From contig NZ_SCUT01000056.1 in NCBI RefSeq assembly GCF_004297265.1, positions 118,096 through 182,095 of the forward strand: 64,000 nucleotides of DNA. Direction: 5' to 3'. This stretch comes from Reyranella sp. Its GTDB lineage: Bacteria; Pseudomonadota; Alphaproteobacteria; Reyranellales; Reyranellaceae. The notes beneath the pieces were generated by a model. The model had not been told where the DNA came from. It made no database searches and was given only the letters and a program-made list of their open reading frames with translations. The position numbers and the translations under genes were made by a program. Numbering within the stretch: the stretch's first letter is position 1; the number at the start of each line of letters is the position of its first letter. Shown piece by piece: positions 52,449-60,290 of the stretch.

Positions 52449-52570
52449 CCTCCCCATTCAAATGGAGAGGTGTCGGCGTCTCACGCCGACGGAGGGGTCA
52501 GCCGAATTGGCCCCGCTATTCATGACCCCTCCGTCCGCTTCGCGGACACCTCCCCATTTGAATGGGGAGG
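52449..52570. repeat. Palindromic element with cruciform architecture (CCTCCCCATT type)
   Basis: The outer units CCTCCCCATTCAAATGGAGAGG (split 52449-52470) and its near-complement (52549-52570) are each palindromic. Hairpins follow at 52472-52490 and 52533-52547. A perfect inner stem pairs 52491-52500 with 52523-52532. The 122-bp element fills the hemE-hemH spacer and ends ten bases before the hemH ATG. Confidence 0.9.
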
Positions 52571-52580
52571 TGGAAGAAGC

Positions 52581-53612
52581 ATGAAGATCGCGATCGTCCT
52601 GTTCAATCTCGGCGGCCCGGATTCGCCGGAGGCCGTGCAGCCGTTCCTGCGCAACCTGTTCAGCGATCCGGCAATCATCTCATTGCCATCGTTCCTGCGG
52701 TTGCCGCTGGCGCGGTTCATCTCCAGCCGGCGGACCGCGAAGGCTCAAGGCATCTACGCGAAGATCGGCGGCAGCTCGCCGATCCTCGGCCAGACCGAGG
52801 CCCAGGCCCGCGCGCTCGAAGCGGCGCTGGGCCCGGAACATGAATGGCGCGGCTATGTCTGCATGCGCTATTGGCATCCGATGACTGAAGCGGTCGTGCG
52901 CTCGGTCAAGCGCTTCGCGCCCGATCGCATCGTGCTGTTGCCGCTCTATCCGCAATTCTCCACGACGACGACGGCGTCGTCGGTGAAGGCCTGGAAGGAA
53001 GCGGCCGTGGCCGCGAAGCTCGGCGTGCCGACGCAAACCGTATGTTGCTATCCCGACGAGGATGGCTTCATCGCGGCCTCCGTCGACCTGCTGAAGCAGG
53101 GGCTGGTGGAAGCAGGCGACCGTCCGACGCGTGTTCTGTTCTCGGCGCATGGCTTGCCGGAGAAGGTCATCAAGGCCGGCGATCCCTACCAGGCGCAGGT
53201 CGAGCGCACGGCCAGGGCGATTGCTGAACGTATCGGCGGCCTCGATTGGTCGGTCTGCTACCAGAGTCGCGTCGGGCCCCTGAAATGGATCGGCCCTCCC
53301 ACTGACGACGAAATCCGACGTGCGGGCACGGATGGGAAAGCCGTGGTGCTCTATCCGCTTGCCTTCGTGTCGGAACATTCGGAAACGCTGGTCGAACTCG
53401 ACATGGATTATCGCACCCTGGCCAATGAGAGCCGTGTGCCGGCCTACGTCCGCGTGCCGACGGTGGGCACGCATCCCGCTTTCATCGCCGGTCTCGCCGA
53501 CCGGGTGCGTGCAGTGCTGGCCGAGCCGCAGGTCGCGATCTGTCACGGTGCGAGGACAATGCCCTGCAACGGCAACCACCGCGGCTGCCCGCTGATCGCC
53601 GGAGCGGTCTGA
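52581..53612 (+). CDS. hemH: Ferrochelatase
   Basis: The 343-residue enzyme inserts Fe(II) into protoporphyrin IX. Family sequence: L-F-N-L-G-G-P-D at the start, M-R-Y-W-H-P near residue 95, L-P-L-Y-P-Q-F-S-T-T-T-T, and the catalytic histidine in F-S-A-H-G-L-P. The tail has three cysteines in C-H-G-A-R-T-M-P-C-N-G-N-H-R-G-C, which could bind a metal or cluster. ATG 52581 lies after GGAGGTGGAAGAAGC. The stop overlaps hemJ (TGATG). Confidence 0.95.
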   Translation: MKIAIVLFNLGGPDSPEAVQPFLRNLFSDPAIISLPSFLRLPLARFISSRRTAKAQGIYAKIGGSSPILGQTEAQARALEAALGPEHEWRGYVCMRYWHPMTEAVVRSVKRFAPDRIVLLPLYPQFSTTTTASSVKAWKEAAVAAKLGVPTQTVCCYPDEDGFIAASVDLLKQGLVEAGDRPTRVLFSAHGLPEKVIKAGDPYQAQVERTARAIAERIGGLDWSVCYQSRVGPLKWIGPPTDDEIRRAGTDGKAVVLYPLAFVSEHSETLVELDMDYRTLANESRVPAYVRVPTVGTHPAFIAGLADRVRAVLAEPQVAICHGARTMPCNGNHRGCPLIAGAV

Positions 53613-54037
53613 TGCTCTACGAAGTGCTGAAGGCGCTGCACATCATTTCGGTCATCGCCTGGATGGCGGGACTGCTCTACCTGCCGCGCCTGTTCGTCTA
53701 TCACGCAGATGCCGAGAAAGGCTCCGTGCAGAGCGAGACCTTCAAGACCATGGAACGGCGCCTGCTGCGCGGCATCATGAACCCGGCGATGATCGCGACC
53801 TGGATCTTCGGCCTTCTGCTCACCTGGCAGGGCGAGTGGTGGCACTCGGGTTGGTGGCACGCCAAGTTCACCTTCGTCTGCGTCCTCACGGTGGTGCACC
53901 ACCTGTACGGCCGCTGGCGCAAGGACTTCGCGGCGGACCGGAACGTCCGGCCGGCGAACTATTATCGCTGGTGGAACGAGGTGCCGACCCTGCTGATGAT
54001 CGCCATCGTCTTCCTGGTGGTGCTCAAGCCTTTCTAA
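53612..54037 (+). CDS. hemJ: Protoporphyrinogen IX oxidase HemJ
   Basis: The 141-residue membrane protein has four hydrophobic segments, beginning L-H-I-I-S-V-I-A-W-M-A-G-L-L-Y-L-P-R-L with the conserved histidine and arginine. It ends with W-W-N-E-V-P-T-L-L-M-I. HemJ oxidises protoporphyrinogen IX in bacteria without HemG or HemY. Coupling to hemH fits consecutive steps. It ends 14 bases inside the convergent LysR gene. Confidence 0.94.
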   Translation: MLYEVLKALHIISVIAWMAGLLYLPRLFVYHADAEKGSVQSETFKTMERRLLRGIMNPAMIATWIFGLLLTWQGEWWHSGWWHAKFTFVCVLTVVHHLYGRWRKDFAADRNVRPANYYRWWNEVPTLLMIAIVFLVVLKPF

Positions 54038-54965
54038 GCAGTTGCCCCGGCCAGATCTTCCGTTCGACTTGGTCGGCAACGATGTCGGCGATCGTCTCGC
54101 CGGCAAATCGCGTCAAGCGCGAGACGGGCCGGTCGGCCGGATAGGACAGGACGAGTTGTCGGACCGGCGCCGGATCGGTGAGCGGGGCCGCGAGCAGCCG
54201 TCCCGCTGCGATGTCGTCGTGGATGGGCGAGAGCGGCAGGATCGTCCAGCCGTGGCCGTGACGGACGAGGTCCTTCAGGGTGGCGTAGGAATCCGCTTCG
54301 ACGGCGATGTGCAATGTGATGCCAGCTTCCACGGCGCACTGCTCGACGATCGTTCTCAGGCCATGGCGCGTGCTCGGCAGCAGGATGCGTTTGAGGTCGA
54401 GATCGCTGAACGGGATCGAGCGATCGGCGGAAAGTCCCGAGCCTGGCGGTCCGATCAGGAACAGGTTCTCGAGCAGCAGCGGCTCTGTGCGCAGCGACCG
54501 GGCGACATGCGGATCGTAGAGGATCGCCACATCGATCTCGCCGCGATGCAACCAGTCGATCAGGTGACCGGTATAGGCGCCGACCAGACGCAGCTCGACC
54601 TGCGGATGGGTCTTTCCAAAGGCGGCGACCAGCGGCAACGAGAGGATGTCGGCCACGGTCGGCGGAAAGCCGATGGCGATCCGGCCGCGCAGCGGCGCGT
54701 CGAGATCGGCGGCGGTGGCGCGGATCTCCTCCAGCTCGGTCATGACCCTCGTCGCGTGTTCCAGGATCTCCCGGCCCTTCTCGGTGAGGACCATGCCGCG
54801 CCCGTGCCGGGTGAACAGGCGGACCGACAGCTCCTCTTCCAGCATCCGTATCTGGCGGCTGAGCGCCGGCTGGGCGATACCGATCCGGTCGGCCGCCTTG
54901 CTCAGGCTGCCGAGCTCAGCGACATGGATTAGGGTGCGAAGTTGGGAAAGCTCCATGGGAGCCAT
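54024..54965 (-). CDS. LysR-family transcriptional regulator
   Basis: The 313-residue protein has an N-terminal winged helix (L-R-T-L-I-H-V-A-E-L-G-S-L-S-K-A-A-D-R-I-G-I-A-Q-P) and a substrate-binding domain (G-R-I-A-I-G-F-P-P-T-V-A-D), of the Nac/Cbl-like branch. It is divergent from the two-subunit TPP decarboxylase genes, which it probably controls. ATG 54965 is used; ATG 54956 is also possible. The intergenic region has an AT-rich symmetric stretch near 54969-54980. Confidence 0.9.
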   Translation of the reverse strand: MAPMELSQLRTLIHVAELGSLSKAADRIGIAQPALSRQIRMLEEELSVRLFTRHGRGMVLTEKGREILEHATRVMTELEEIRATAADLDAPLRGRIAIGFPPTVADILSLPLVAAFGKTHPQVELRLVGAYTGHLIDWLHRGEIDVAILYDPHVARSLRTEPLLLENLFLIGPPGSGLSADRSIPFSDLDLKRILLPSTRHGLRTIVEQCAVEAGITLHIAVEADSYATLKDLVRHGHGWTILPLSPIHDDIAAGRLLAAPLTDPAPVRQLVLSYPADRPVSRLTRFAGETIADIVADQVERKIWPGQLLRKA

Positions 54966-55062
54966 ACAATATCGTTATATCTGTTCATTCCCAACAGTCG
55001 TCCAGTTTCGCGGCCGTTATAGCTACTGTGCCGGCCGATCCAGAACCGGGAATGGGAGAAAC

Positions 55063-55611
55063 ATGACCGCCGCCCCGACGCAGCCGGCCCCGTCCAAACT
55101 TGATTGGCGCGACCAGATTTTCGAGGTCTTCCAGGACCACGACATCAAGCAGGTCTATCACGTGCCCGACGCCGGCCATGGCCGCCTGATCGAGGCCTGC
55201 CAGAAGACCAACTCGATGCGCACCCTGGCGCTCACGACCGAGGAGGAGGGCATTCCGCTCGCCGCCGGCGCATGGCTGGGAGGCCAGCGCTCGGTGCTGC
55301 TGATGCAGAGCTCGGGCGTCGGCAATACCATCAACCTGATGGGCATGCCGAAGACCCTGCGCTTCCCGTTCCTGACCCTGATCACGATGCGTGGCGACTG
55401 GGGCGAGTTCAATTCCTGGCAGTATCCGATGGGCCAGGGCACGCCGAAGGTGCTCGAAGCCATGGGCGTGCTGCTCTACTCGGTCGAGACCGCCGACGAG
55501 GTGAAGGCGACTGTCGATGCCGCCGCGCGCTCGGCCTTCAACGGTGGCCAGGCCGTCGCCGTGCTGCTGCGCCAGAAGCTGATCGGCATCAAGAATTTCG
55601 GGAAGAAGTAG
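55063..55611 (+). CDS. Thiamine pyrophosphate-dependent decarboxylase, alpha (PYR-domain) subunit
   Basis: The 182-residue protein is the N-terminal half of a TPP decarboxylase, as in sulfopyruvate decarboxylase ComD or phosphonopyruvate decarboxylase. It shows V-Y-H-V-P-D-A-G-H, then T-T-E-E-E-G-I-P-L-A-A-G-A-W with the catalytic glutamate, and S-S-G-V-G-N-T-I-N. ATG follows GGGAGAA. The beta subunit starts one base after the stop. The 2-oxo acid substrate is unknown. Confidence 0.85.
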   Translation: MTAAPTQPAPSKLDWRDQIFEVFQDHDIKQVYHVPDAGHGRLIEACQKTNSMRTLALTTEEEGIPLAAGAWLGGQRSVLLMQSSGVGNTINLMGMPKTLRFPFLTLITMRGDWGEFNSWQYPMGQGTPKVLEAMGVLLYSVETADEVKATVDAAARSAFNGGQAVAVLLRQKLIGIKNFGKK

Positions 55612-55612
55612 G

Positions 55613-56239
55613 ATGAGCCCCAACAAGTCAGGCGCAACTCTCCAGCGTCGCCCGCTGGTCAAGCAACTCCTCGAGAATGCCGGCGACGACCTCCTTGTCA
55701 TCGCGGGCCTCGGCTCATCGAACTGGGATATCACCGCCGCCGGCGACCGTCCGCTCAACATGCCGCTCTGGGGCTCGATGGGCGCCCCGGTCGGCATGGG
55801 TCTGGGCCTTGCGATGGCGCAGCCCACCAAGCGCGTGCTGGTGATCACCGGTGACGGCGACATGCTGATGAGCCTGGGCTCGCTCGCCACCGTGGCGACG
55901 CAGATGCCGGAGAACCTGGCGATCGTCGTGCTCGACAACGAGAAGTTCGGCGAGACCGGCAACCAGGCCACTCATACGAGTCCGCGAAACAATGGCCCGA
56001 CCGATTCCGGCGCCGGCACCGACCTCGCCATGATCGCACGCGGCTGCGGCATCGCCGACGCCACGACCGTGCGCGAGTCGGGCGAGGTCGCAGAGCTGGT
56101 GAAGGACGTCCGCACCAAGAAGGGTCCGGTGTTCCGCCTCGTCAAGGTCATGGTAGAGAAGCTGGAATTCGTGATGCCGCCGCAGGACGGCGCGCATCTC
56201 AAGGACCGTTTCCGCCAGGCCCTTCTTGGACATCCCTAA
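55613..56239 (+). CDS. Thiamine pyrophosphate-dependent decarboxylase, beta (TPP-domain) subunit
   Basis: The 208-residue protein carries the cofactor motif G-D-G-D-M-L-M-S-L-G-S-L followed by A-I-V-V-L-D-N-E-K-F-G-E, the usual GDG...N pattern for Mg-TPP. It pairs with the upstream alpha subunit, like ComE with ComD. No sulfolactate or phosphonate genes are next to it, so neither substrate is supported. An acyltransferase follows after 25 bases. Confidence 0.87.
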   Translation: MSPNKSGATLQRRPLVKQLLENAGDDLLVIAGLGSSNWDITAAGDRPLNMPLWGSMGAPVGMGLGLAMAQPTKRVLVITGDGDMLMSLGSLATVATQMPENLAIVVLDNEKFGETGNQATHTSPRNNGPTDSGAGTDLAMIARGCGIADATTVRESGEVAELVKDVRTKKGPVFRLVKVMVEKLEFVMPPQDGAHLKDRFRQALLGHP

Positions 56240-56264
56240 GTTGGGCCACCCATAAGAGGCTCCT

Positions 56265-57401
56265 ATGACCGACTACGCTCCCTTTCCGCTGATCGATCTG
56301 TCCGGCGGCCCCCGGGAGCGGGGCCGGATCCATGGCAAGGCCGCCGCGGATCGCTTGAAGCGCGGCGCGAAGATGTACGCCGAGTCGCTGCTCAAGTCGG
56401 GTGTCGACTGGAAGGAGCTGGAGCGACGTGCCGAGGCGATGGTGCCGCTGATCGAAAAGTTCGATCCGGCCTATGTCGAGGAGATGCGCGGCATCGCCGA
56501 GGGCGCGAACGAGCCCTTCGCGGCCGTCGTGCTGATGAACGCGCGCACCGAGATGGTCGTGGCGGCGCGCAAGGCGCAGGCGGCCAAGCATTTCCCCGAC
56601 GGCTGCACGGCGGCGCTCGCGCTGCCTGAAGCCAGCGCCGACGGCGTCCTGCTGCACGGACAGAACTGGGACTGGCGCGCCGAATGCGCGGAGACCGGCG
56701 TGGTGCTGCGCATCCGCCGCGACGACGGACCCGACATCCTGACTTTCACCGAGGCGGGCGGGCTCGCGCGCTCGGGTCTCAACTCGGCCGGCATCGGCCT
56801 CACCGCCAACGCGCTGGAATGCGACCGCGACTATCAGCGCGGCCCGGGCGTTCCGCTGCCCTTCATCCGTCGCAAGGTGCTGGAGGCGGCCCATCTCGCC
56901 AACGCGGTGCAGACGATCGTTTCGACGCCCAAGCCCGGCTCCAACCACATGGCCGTGAGTCATTGTGGCGGCGAGGCCTTCGGTTTCGAATGCGCGCCCG
57001 ACGATACGTTCTGGATCGCGCCCGACCGCGGCCTCTACGTGCACGCCAATCACTGGATCGCCGAGTCGGCGCGCGCCAAGGTGAAGGATACCGGCCTCGC
57101 CGAGACGCCCGACTCGATCTATCGCGACAAGAGAGTCCGCGACCAGCTCTCGCCCAGGCGCGGCAAGCTCACCCTGGAGGATTTCCGCCAGGCCTTCTTC
57201 GACGATTGGGGCACGCCGCATTCGGTCTGCCGCCCGCCGCGGATGAACACGCGCGGCGTCATGACGGCCACGACGGCCATGATCCTGATGCGCCCGGCCG
57301 AGGGCCATCTCGAAGCCTGCCCGATGCCGGCGCTGAACCGCCAGTTTACGACCTACACGCTGACCCCCGACCGCCTCGCGCAGAAGCAGGCGGCGGAGTA
57401 G
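56265..57401 (+). CDS. C45-family autoproteolytic acyltransferase/hydrolase (AAT-like)
   Basis: The 378-residue protein belongs to the isopenicillin-N acyltransferase-like Ntn hydrolases. The self-cleavage and nucleophile site is D-G-C-T-A with C114; N-W-D-W and the later N-T-R-G-V region are also typical. The mature enzyme would be cut between G113 and C114 and act on an amide. It shares the direction of the TPP decarboxylase pair, so a common pathway is plausible; the substrate is unknown. Confidence 0.85.
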   Translation: MTDYAPFPLIDLSGGPRERGRIHGKAAADRLKRGAKMYAESLLKSGVDWKELERRAEAMVPLIEKFDPAYVEEMRGIAEGANEPFAAVVLMNARTEMVVAARKAQAAKHFPDGCTAALALPEASADGVLLHGQNWDWRAECAETGVVLRIRRDDGPDILTFTEAGGLARSGLNSAGIGLTANALECDRDYQRGPGVPLPFIRRKVLEAAHLANAVQTIVSTPKPGSNHMAVSHCGGEAFGFECAPDDTFWIAPDRGLYVHANHWIAESARAKVKDTGLAETPDSIYRDKRVRDQLSPRRGKLTLEDFRQAFFDDWGTPHSVCRPPRMNTRGVMTATTAMILMRPAEGHLEACPMPALNRQFTTYTLTPDRLAQKQAAE

Positions 57402-57423
57402 CGTCCCGGCTAAGGCGGGTTGG

Positions 57424-58215
57424 TTATCCCGGATACCACGACGGCTTGCGCTTCTCCCTGAAACTCGCGAGTCCCTCGGTGGCTTCGTCCATCTGACGGG
57501 TACGGGCGTGTTCGTCGATCAGGTCGCGCAACTCGCCTTCATCGATAAAGGCGCGGGCGGAAGCGAGCGAGCGCAGCTTGGTCGCGGTGGTGGCGCGCGG
57601 CGCGTTCATCAGGACCGACTCGACGATCTTCTCGCCGGCCTCGGCCAGGCCGCCCGTCGGACAGACCTCGTGCACCAGGCCAAGACGGCGCGCCTCGTGG
57701 GCGCCGAAGCGTTCGCCGGTCAGCGCATAGCGCCGTGTCTGGCGCAGGCCGATCGCCTGGCAGAGCTGCGGCAGGATGATGCCCGCCATCAGGCCCCAGC
57801 GCGTCTCGCTGATGGAGAAGAGCGCGTCCTCCTGCGCCACGACGACGTCGCAGGCTGCGGCGATGCCGGTGCCGCCGCCGAAGCAACCGCCCTGGATCAA
57901 TGCGAGCGTCGGCACCGGACACGTGTCGAGCCGCTTCACGGCCTCGGCGGTGAGTCGGCTCACCTTCTCGTTCTCGGCGGGCGACTGCTGGGCGACGGCG
58001 GTGATCCACGAAAGGTCGGCGCCGGCCTGGAAGTGCTTGCCGTTGCCGCGCAGCACGACGATGCGAAGGTGGCTCTCGGCCCCCAGCGAATCCATCGCAT
58101 CGTGCAGGCCCTGGATGAGATCGCCGTTATAGGCGTTGTTAACCTTGGGACGGTTCAGCGTGACGGTGGCCACGCCGCGGCGGTCGATCTCCCAGAGGAC
58201 GGTATCGTTCGACAT
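57424..58215 (-). CDS. Enoyl-CoA hydratase/isomerase family protein
   Basis: The 263-residue crotonase-fold protein has V-T-L-N-R-P-K-V-N-N-A-Y near the start, then F-Q-A-G-A-D-L-S-W and I-Q-G-G-C-F-G-G-G-T-G-I-A-A-A-C-D, which form the oxyanion hole. The glutamate of S-E-T-R-W-G-L fits a hydratase of the methylglutaconyl-CoA type. The start lies five bases after the stop of the NTF2-like gene, so both share a transcript. Confidence 0.9.
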   Translation of the reverse strand: MSNDTVLWEIDRRGVATVTLNRPKVNNAYNGDLIQGLHDAMDSLGAESHLRIVVLRGNGKHFQAGADLSWITAVAQQSPAENEKVSRLTAEAVKRLDTCPVPTLALIQGGCFGGGTGIAAACDVVVAQEDALFSISETRWGLMAGIILPQLCQAIGLRQTRRYALTGERFGAHEARRLGLVHEVCPTGGLAEAGEKIVESVLMNAPRATTATKLRSLASARAFIDEGELRDLIDEHARTRQMDEATEGLASFREKRKPSWYPG

Positions 58216-58220
58216 CGAAA

Positions 58221-58589
58221 TCACTCGGCCTTCATGTAGCTGTCCTTGAGCGCGATCTTGCCGTCCTTCACCTCGTAGAGGTCGATGCCGTAACGATCGA
58301 ACGGTTTGCCGGCATGATCGATGCCGGTGGCGCGGAAGGTGCCGAACAGCTTGTCGCCGGCGCGATGGATACTCGCTTCGGAGAAGCGGACCTCGCGATG
58401 CGCCGTGCTCTTGTCGGCGAAGTGCGCGCGCAGCGCCTCCTTGCCCTTGAGCACCCGGCCGGTCGGCGACCCGCCGGTATTGAGACGCCATTCGAAGTCT
58501 TCGGTCACGCAGTCGGCGATCGCGTCGACATCGGCCTTGTTGAAGGCCTTGCCGAAGCGGCGGAACAGGTCGTCGATGGCATCGGCCAT
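58221..58589 (-). CDS. SnoaL/NTF2-like protein
   Basis: The 122-residue protein has the cone-shaped alpha-beta fold pattern: D-D-L-F-R-R-F-G-K-A-F-N-K-A-D-V-D-A-I, then F-E-W-R-L-N and a C-terminal Y-G-I-D-L-Y-E-V-K-D-G-K-I. Such proteins are small isomerases, hydrolases or binding domains. It sits between an unknown protein and an enoyl-CoA hydratase on one strand; no specific reaction can be given. Confidence 0.8.
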   Translation of the reverse strand: MADAIDDLFRRFGKAFNKADVDAIADCVTEDFEWRLNTGGSPTGRVLKGKEALRAHFADKSTAHREVRFSEASIHRAGDKLFGTFRATGIDHAGKPFDRYGIDLYEVKDGKIALKDSYMKAE

Positions 58590-58603
58590 GGGTTACTCCT
58601 GGT

Positions 58604-58966
58604 TTACTTGAGCAATGAGCCGAAGCAGAGCTTGATGTCGTTCTTCACACCGGCATTCGTGACAGCCGAGAGATCGTAGCGTGCGGTCTTGCAGTTCGAA
58701 GCCATGACCTCGATCTCGCGCGCCGCCACGTCGCCGCGATAGCGCAGGACGCGCGTGTCGTCTGTACCGCTCGTGTGGATGGTCAGGGTGAGGGTCGGCG
58801 CGCTCTCGGGCGCGGTCTTCTCGTCGTGCGAGAATTCCAGGGTCGAGATATTGGCCTCGTGGCCTGCGTGGCGCAGCGCGTCGACGGCCTCGTCGAGTTC
58901 GGGCCGGATGACGTCGCGGCATTTCACCCAGAAGGCCTGCACGAAAAGATCGGTCTCAGTGTCCAT
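58604..58966 (-). CDS. Hypothetical protein (120 residues)
   Basis: The protein starts M-D-T-E-T-D-L-F-V-Q-A-F and has alternating hydrophobic strands (T-L-T-L-T-I-H-T-S-G) with two cysteines in its C-terminal half. I do not recognise the family. It is the first gene of a three-gene run with the NTF2-like protein and the hydratase; the spacing to the next start is 14 bases. Confidence 0.65.
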   Translation of the reverse strand: MDTETDLFVQAFWVKCRDVIRPELDEAVDALRHAGHEANISTLEFSHDEKTAPESAPTLTLTIHTSGTDDTRVLRYRGDVAAREIEVMASNCKTARYDLSAVTNAGVKNDIKLCFGSLLK

Positions 58967-59001
58967 CTTGGCTCCCCCGATTGTTGGACGGACCCTAGCA
59001 T

Positions 59002-59907
59002 CTAAATTTCCCAGGGAGGGGGCGAGAATTTCTCGACGATGAAGTCGATGAAGGCCGTTACCTTGGGCGCGAGATGGCGGCGGTGCGGATACACCGCATG
59101 GATCGGGATCGGCTGCTCGGCGCGGAACGCCTCCAGCAGCGAGACCAGCTCGCCGTTCTTAATGGCGGCGGCGACGGTGAGGCGGGTCAGGCGCACGATG
59201 CCCAGCCCCTGCAGCGCCAGCCGCATCTGGGCCTCGCCCTCCGTGACGGCGACCCGCCCGCCGACCTCGATCTCGCGGATCTCGCCGTCGATGCGGAACG
59301 GCCAGCGGTTCAGATAGGTGCGGTCGCGCGAGACGATGCAGTTGTGCCGCGTCAGGTCCTCCGGCCGCTGCAGGGGGCGCCGGTTCCTGAGGTAGGACGG
59401 CGAGGCACAGACCAGCCGTACATCCTCGCCGATCCGGCGGGCCATGAAGCTGGAATCCGCCAACCGGCCGATGCGGATGGCGACGTCGACGCCTTCCTCA
59501 ATCATGTCGACGACCCGATCGGTCGGCATCAGCTCGAGCTGCAGCAGCGGATAGCGTTCGAGGAACTCGGCGATCACCGGCGCGAGCTGGTGGGTCGAGA
59601 AGGCGAGCGACGTCGTGACCTTCAGGAGCCCGTGCGGCGTGCCGCTCTGCCCGCTGATCTGGTTCTCCAGCGTCTCGATCTCGCCCACGATGCGCCGGGC
59701 CGTGGCGTAGAAGGCTTCGCCCTCCTCGGTGAGGCTGATCGCCCGGGTCGTGCGCTGCAGCAGCCGCACGCCCAGGCGGGTCTCGAGTCGGGTCACCAGC
59801 TTGCTGACCGCCGAAGGGGTCAGGCCAAGGCTGGGTGCGGCGGCGGAAAAGCCTTTGGAATCAACGACCCGGACGAAGGCCGCCATCTCGCTCGCGTGAT
59901 CGATCAT
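59002..59907 (-). CDS. LysR-family transcriptional regulator
   Basis: The 301-residue protein has a winged helix (F-V-R-V-V-D-S-K-G-F-S-A-A-A-P-S-L-G-L-T-P-S-A-V) and an effector domain (G-L-L-K-V-T-T-S-L-A-F-S), typical of the large CrgA/PtxR-like branch. It reads toward the hypothetical/NTF2/hydratase genes 35 bases downstream, which may be in the same transcript. A TN11A site lies just upstream. Confidence 0.9.
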   Translation of the reverse strand: MIDHASEMAAFVRVVDSKGFSAAAPSLGLTPSAVSKLVTRLETRLGVRLLQRTTRAISLTEEGEAFYATARRIVGEIETLENQISGQSGTPHGLLKVTTSLAFSTHQLAPVIAEFLERYPLLQLELMPTDRVVDMIEEGVDVAIRIGRLADSSFMARRIGEDVRLVCASPSYLRNRRPLQRPEDLTRHNCIVSRDRTYLNRWPFRIDGEIREIEVGGRVAVTEGEAQMRLALQGLGIVRLTRLTVAAAIKNGELVSLLEAFRAEQPIPIHAVYPHRRHLAPKVTAFIDFIVEKFSPPPWEI

Positions 59908-59918
59908 TGCGCTATTGA

Positions 59919-59931
59919 TGAATTTTATTCA
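59919..59931. promoter_or_regulatory. Candidate LysR box
   Basis: TGAATTTTATTCA is a 13-bp symmetric T-N11-A motif, 12 bases upstream of the LysR start at 59907 and about 80 bases before the 43-residue gene. Autoregulation is likely if it is bound. Confidence 0.4.
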
Positions 59932-60010
59932 GGAGTGTTCGTCATACACTCTGTATTAACCGCCGAGAAGAACGGAATTAGGTTTCTTTCAACCTCAGGA
60001 GGTCTTTTCC

Positions 60011-60142
60011 ATGTTCACGGTCCCCTATCCCACCATCGCCGAACGCCAGGCCCTCGAAGCCCGCGCCCATCGCCTGCGCGGCGCGGCCGTGGCCGGCCTC
60101 ATTCGCAACTTCACCCGCTGGGTTTCCGCCGCGGCCCGCTGA
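60011..60142 (+). CDS. Small basic protein (43 residues), DUF1127-like
   Basis: The ATG follows a full AGGAGGT ribosome site (59997-60003) at seven bases, the best in the window. The product runs M-F-T-V-P-Y-P-T-I-A-E-R-Q-A-L-E, continues in an Ala/Arg-rich amphipathic helix and ends F-T-R-W-V-S-A-A-A-R. It resembles the short Arg-rich DUF1127/RSP_7527-type proteins of alphaproteobacteria, some of which bind RNA. It is divergent from the LysR gene. Confidence 0.7.
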   Translation: MFTVPYPTIAERQALEARAHRLRGAAVAGLIRNFTRWVSAAAR

Positions 60143-60225
60143 CCGGGTCCTGGACGGAATGGCCGGCGCTCGACCTGCATCGCGTGCTGTGGCCGGATCC
60201 GACGTGATCAGCCGAAGCGTATCGT

Positions 60226-60287
60226 TGGAGCGCGCCACTCCAGTGGCGCAATCATGATCATGAGCGCAACTGGAGTTGCGCGCTCCA
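60226..60287. repeat. REP-like inverted pair, copy 2
   Basis: The left arm (60226-60249) equals the start of copy 1 at 39618. The right arm (60264-60287) carries GCGCAACT-GG-AGTTGCGC, with two changes that keep its own hairpin paired. It lies between the convergent ends of the 43-residue gene and the TetR gene. Confidence 0.9.
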
Positions 60288-60290
60288 AGG

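Noticed and set aside
54969..54980. ATATCGTTATAT as a LysR operator
   Set aside because: The symmetry is weak and AT-rich sequence is expected in a divergent promoter; it is mentioned only as a possibility in the gene entry.
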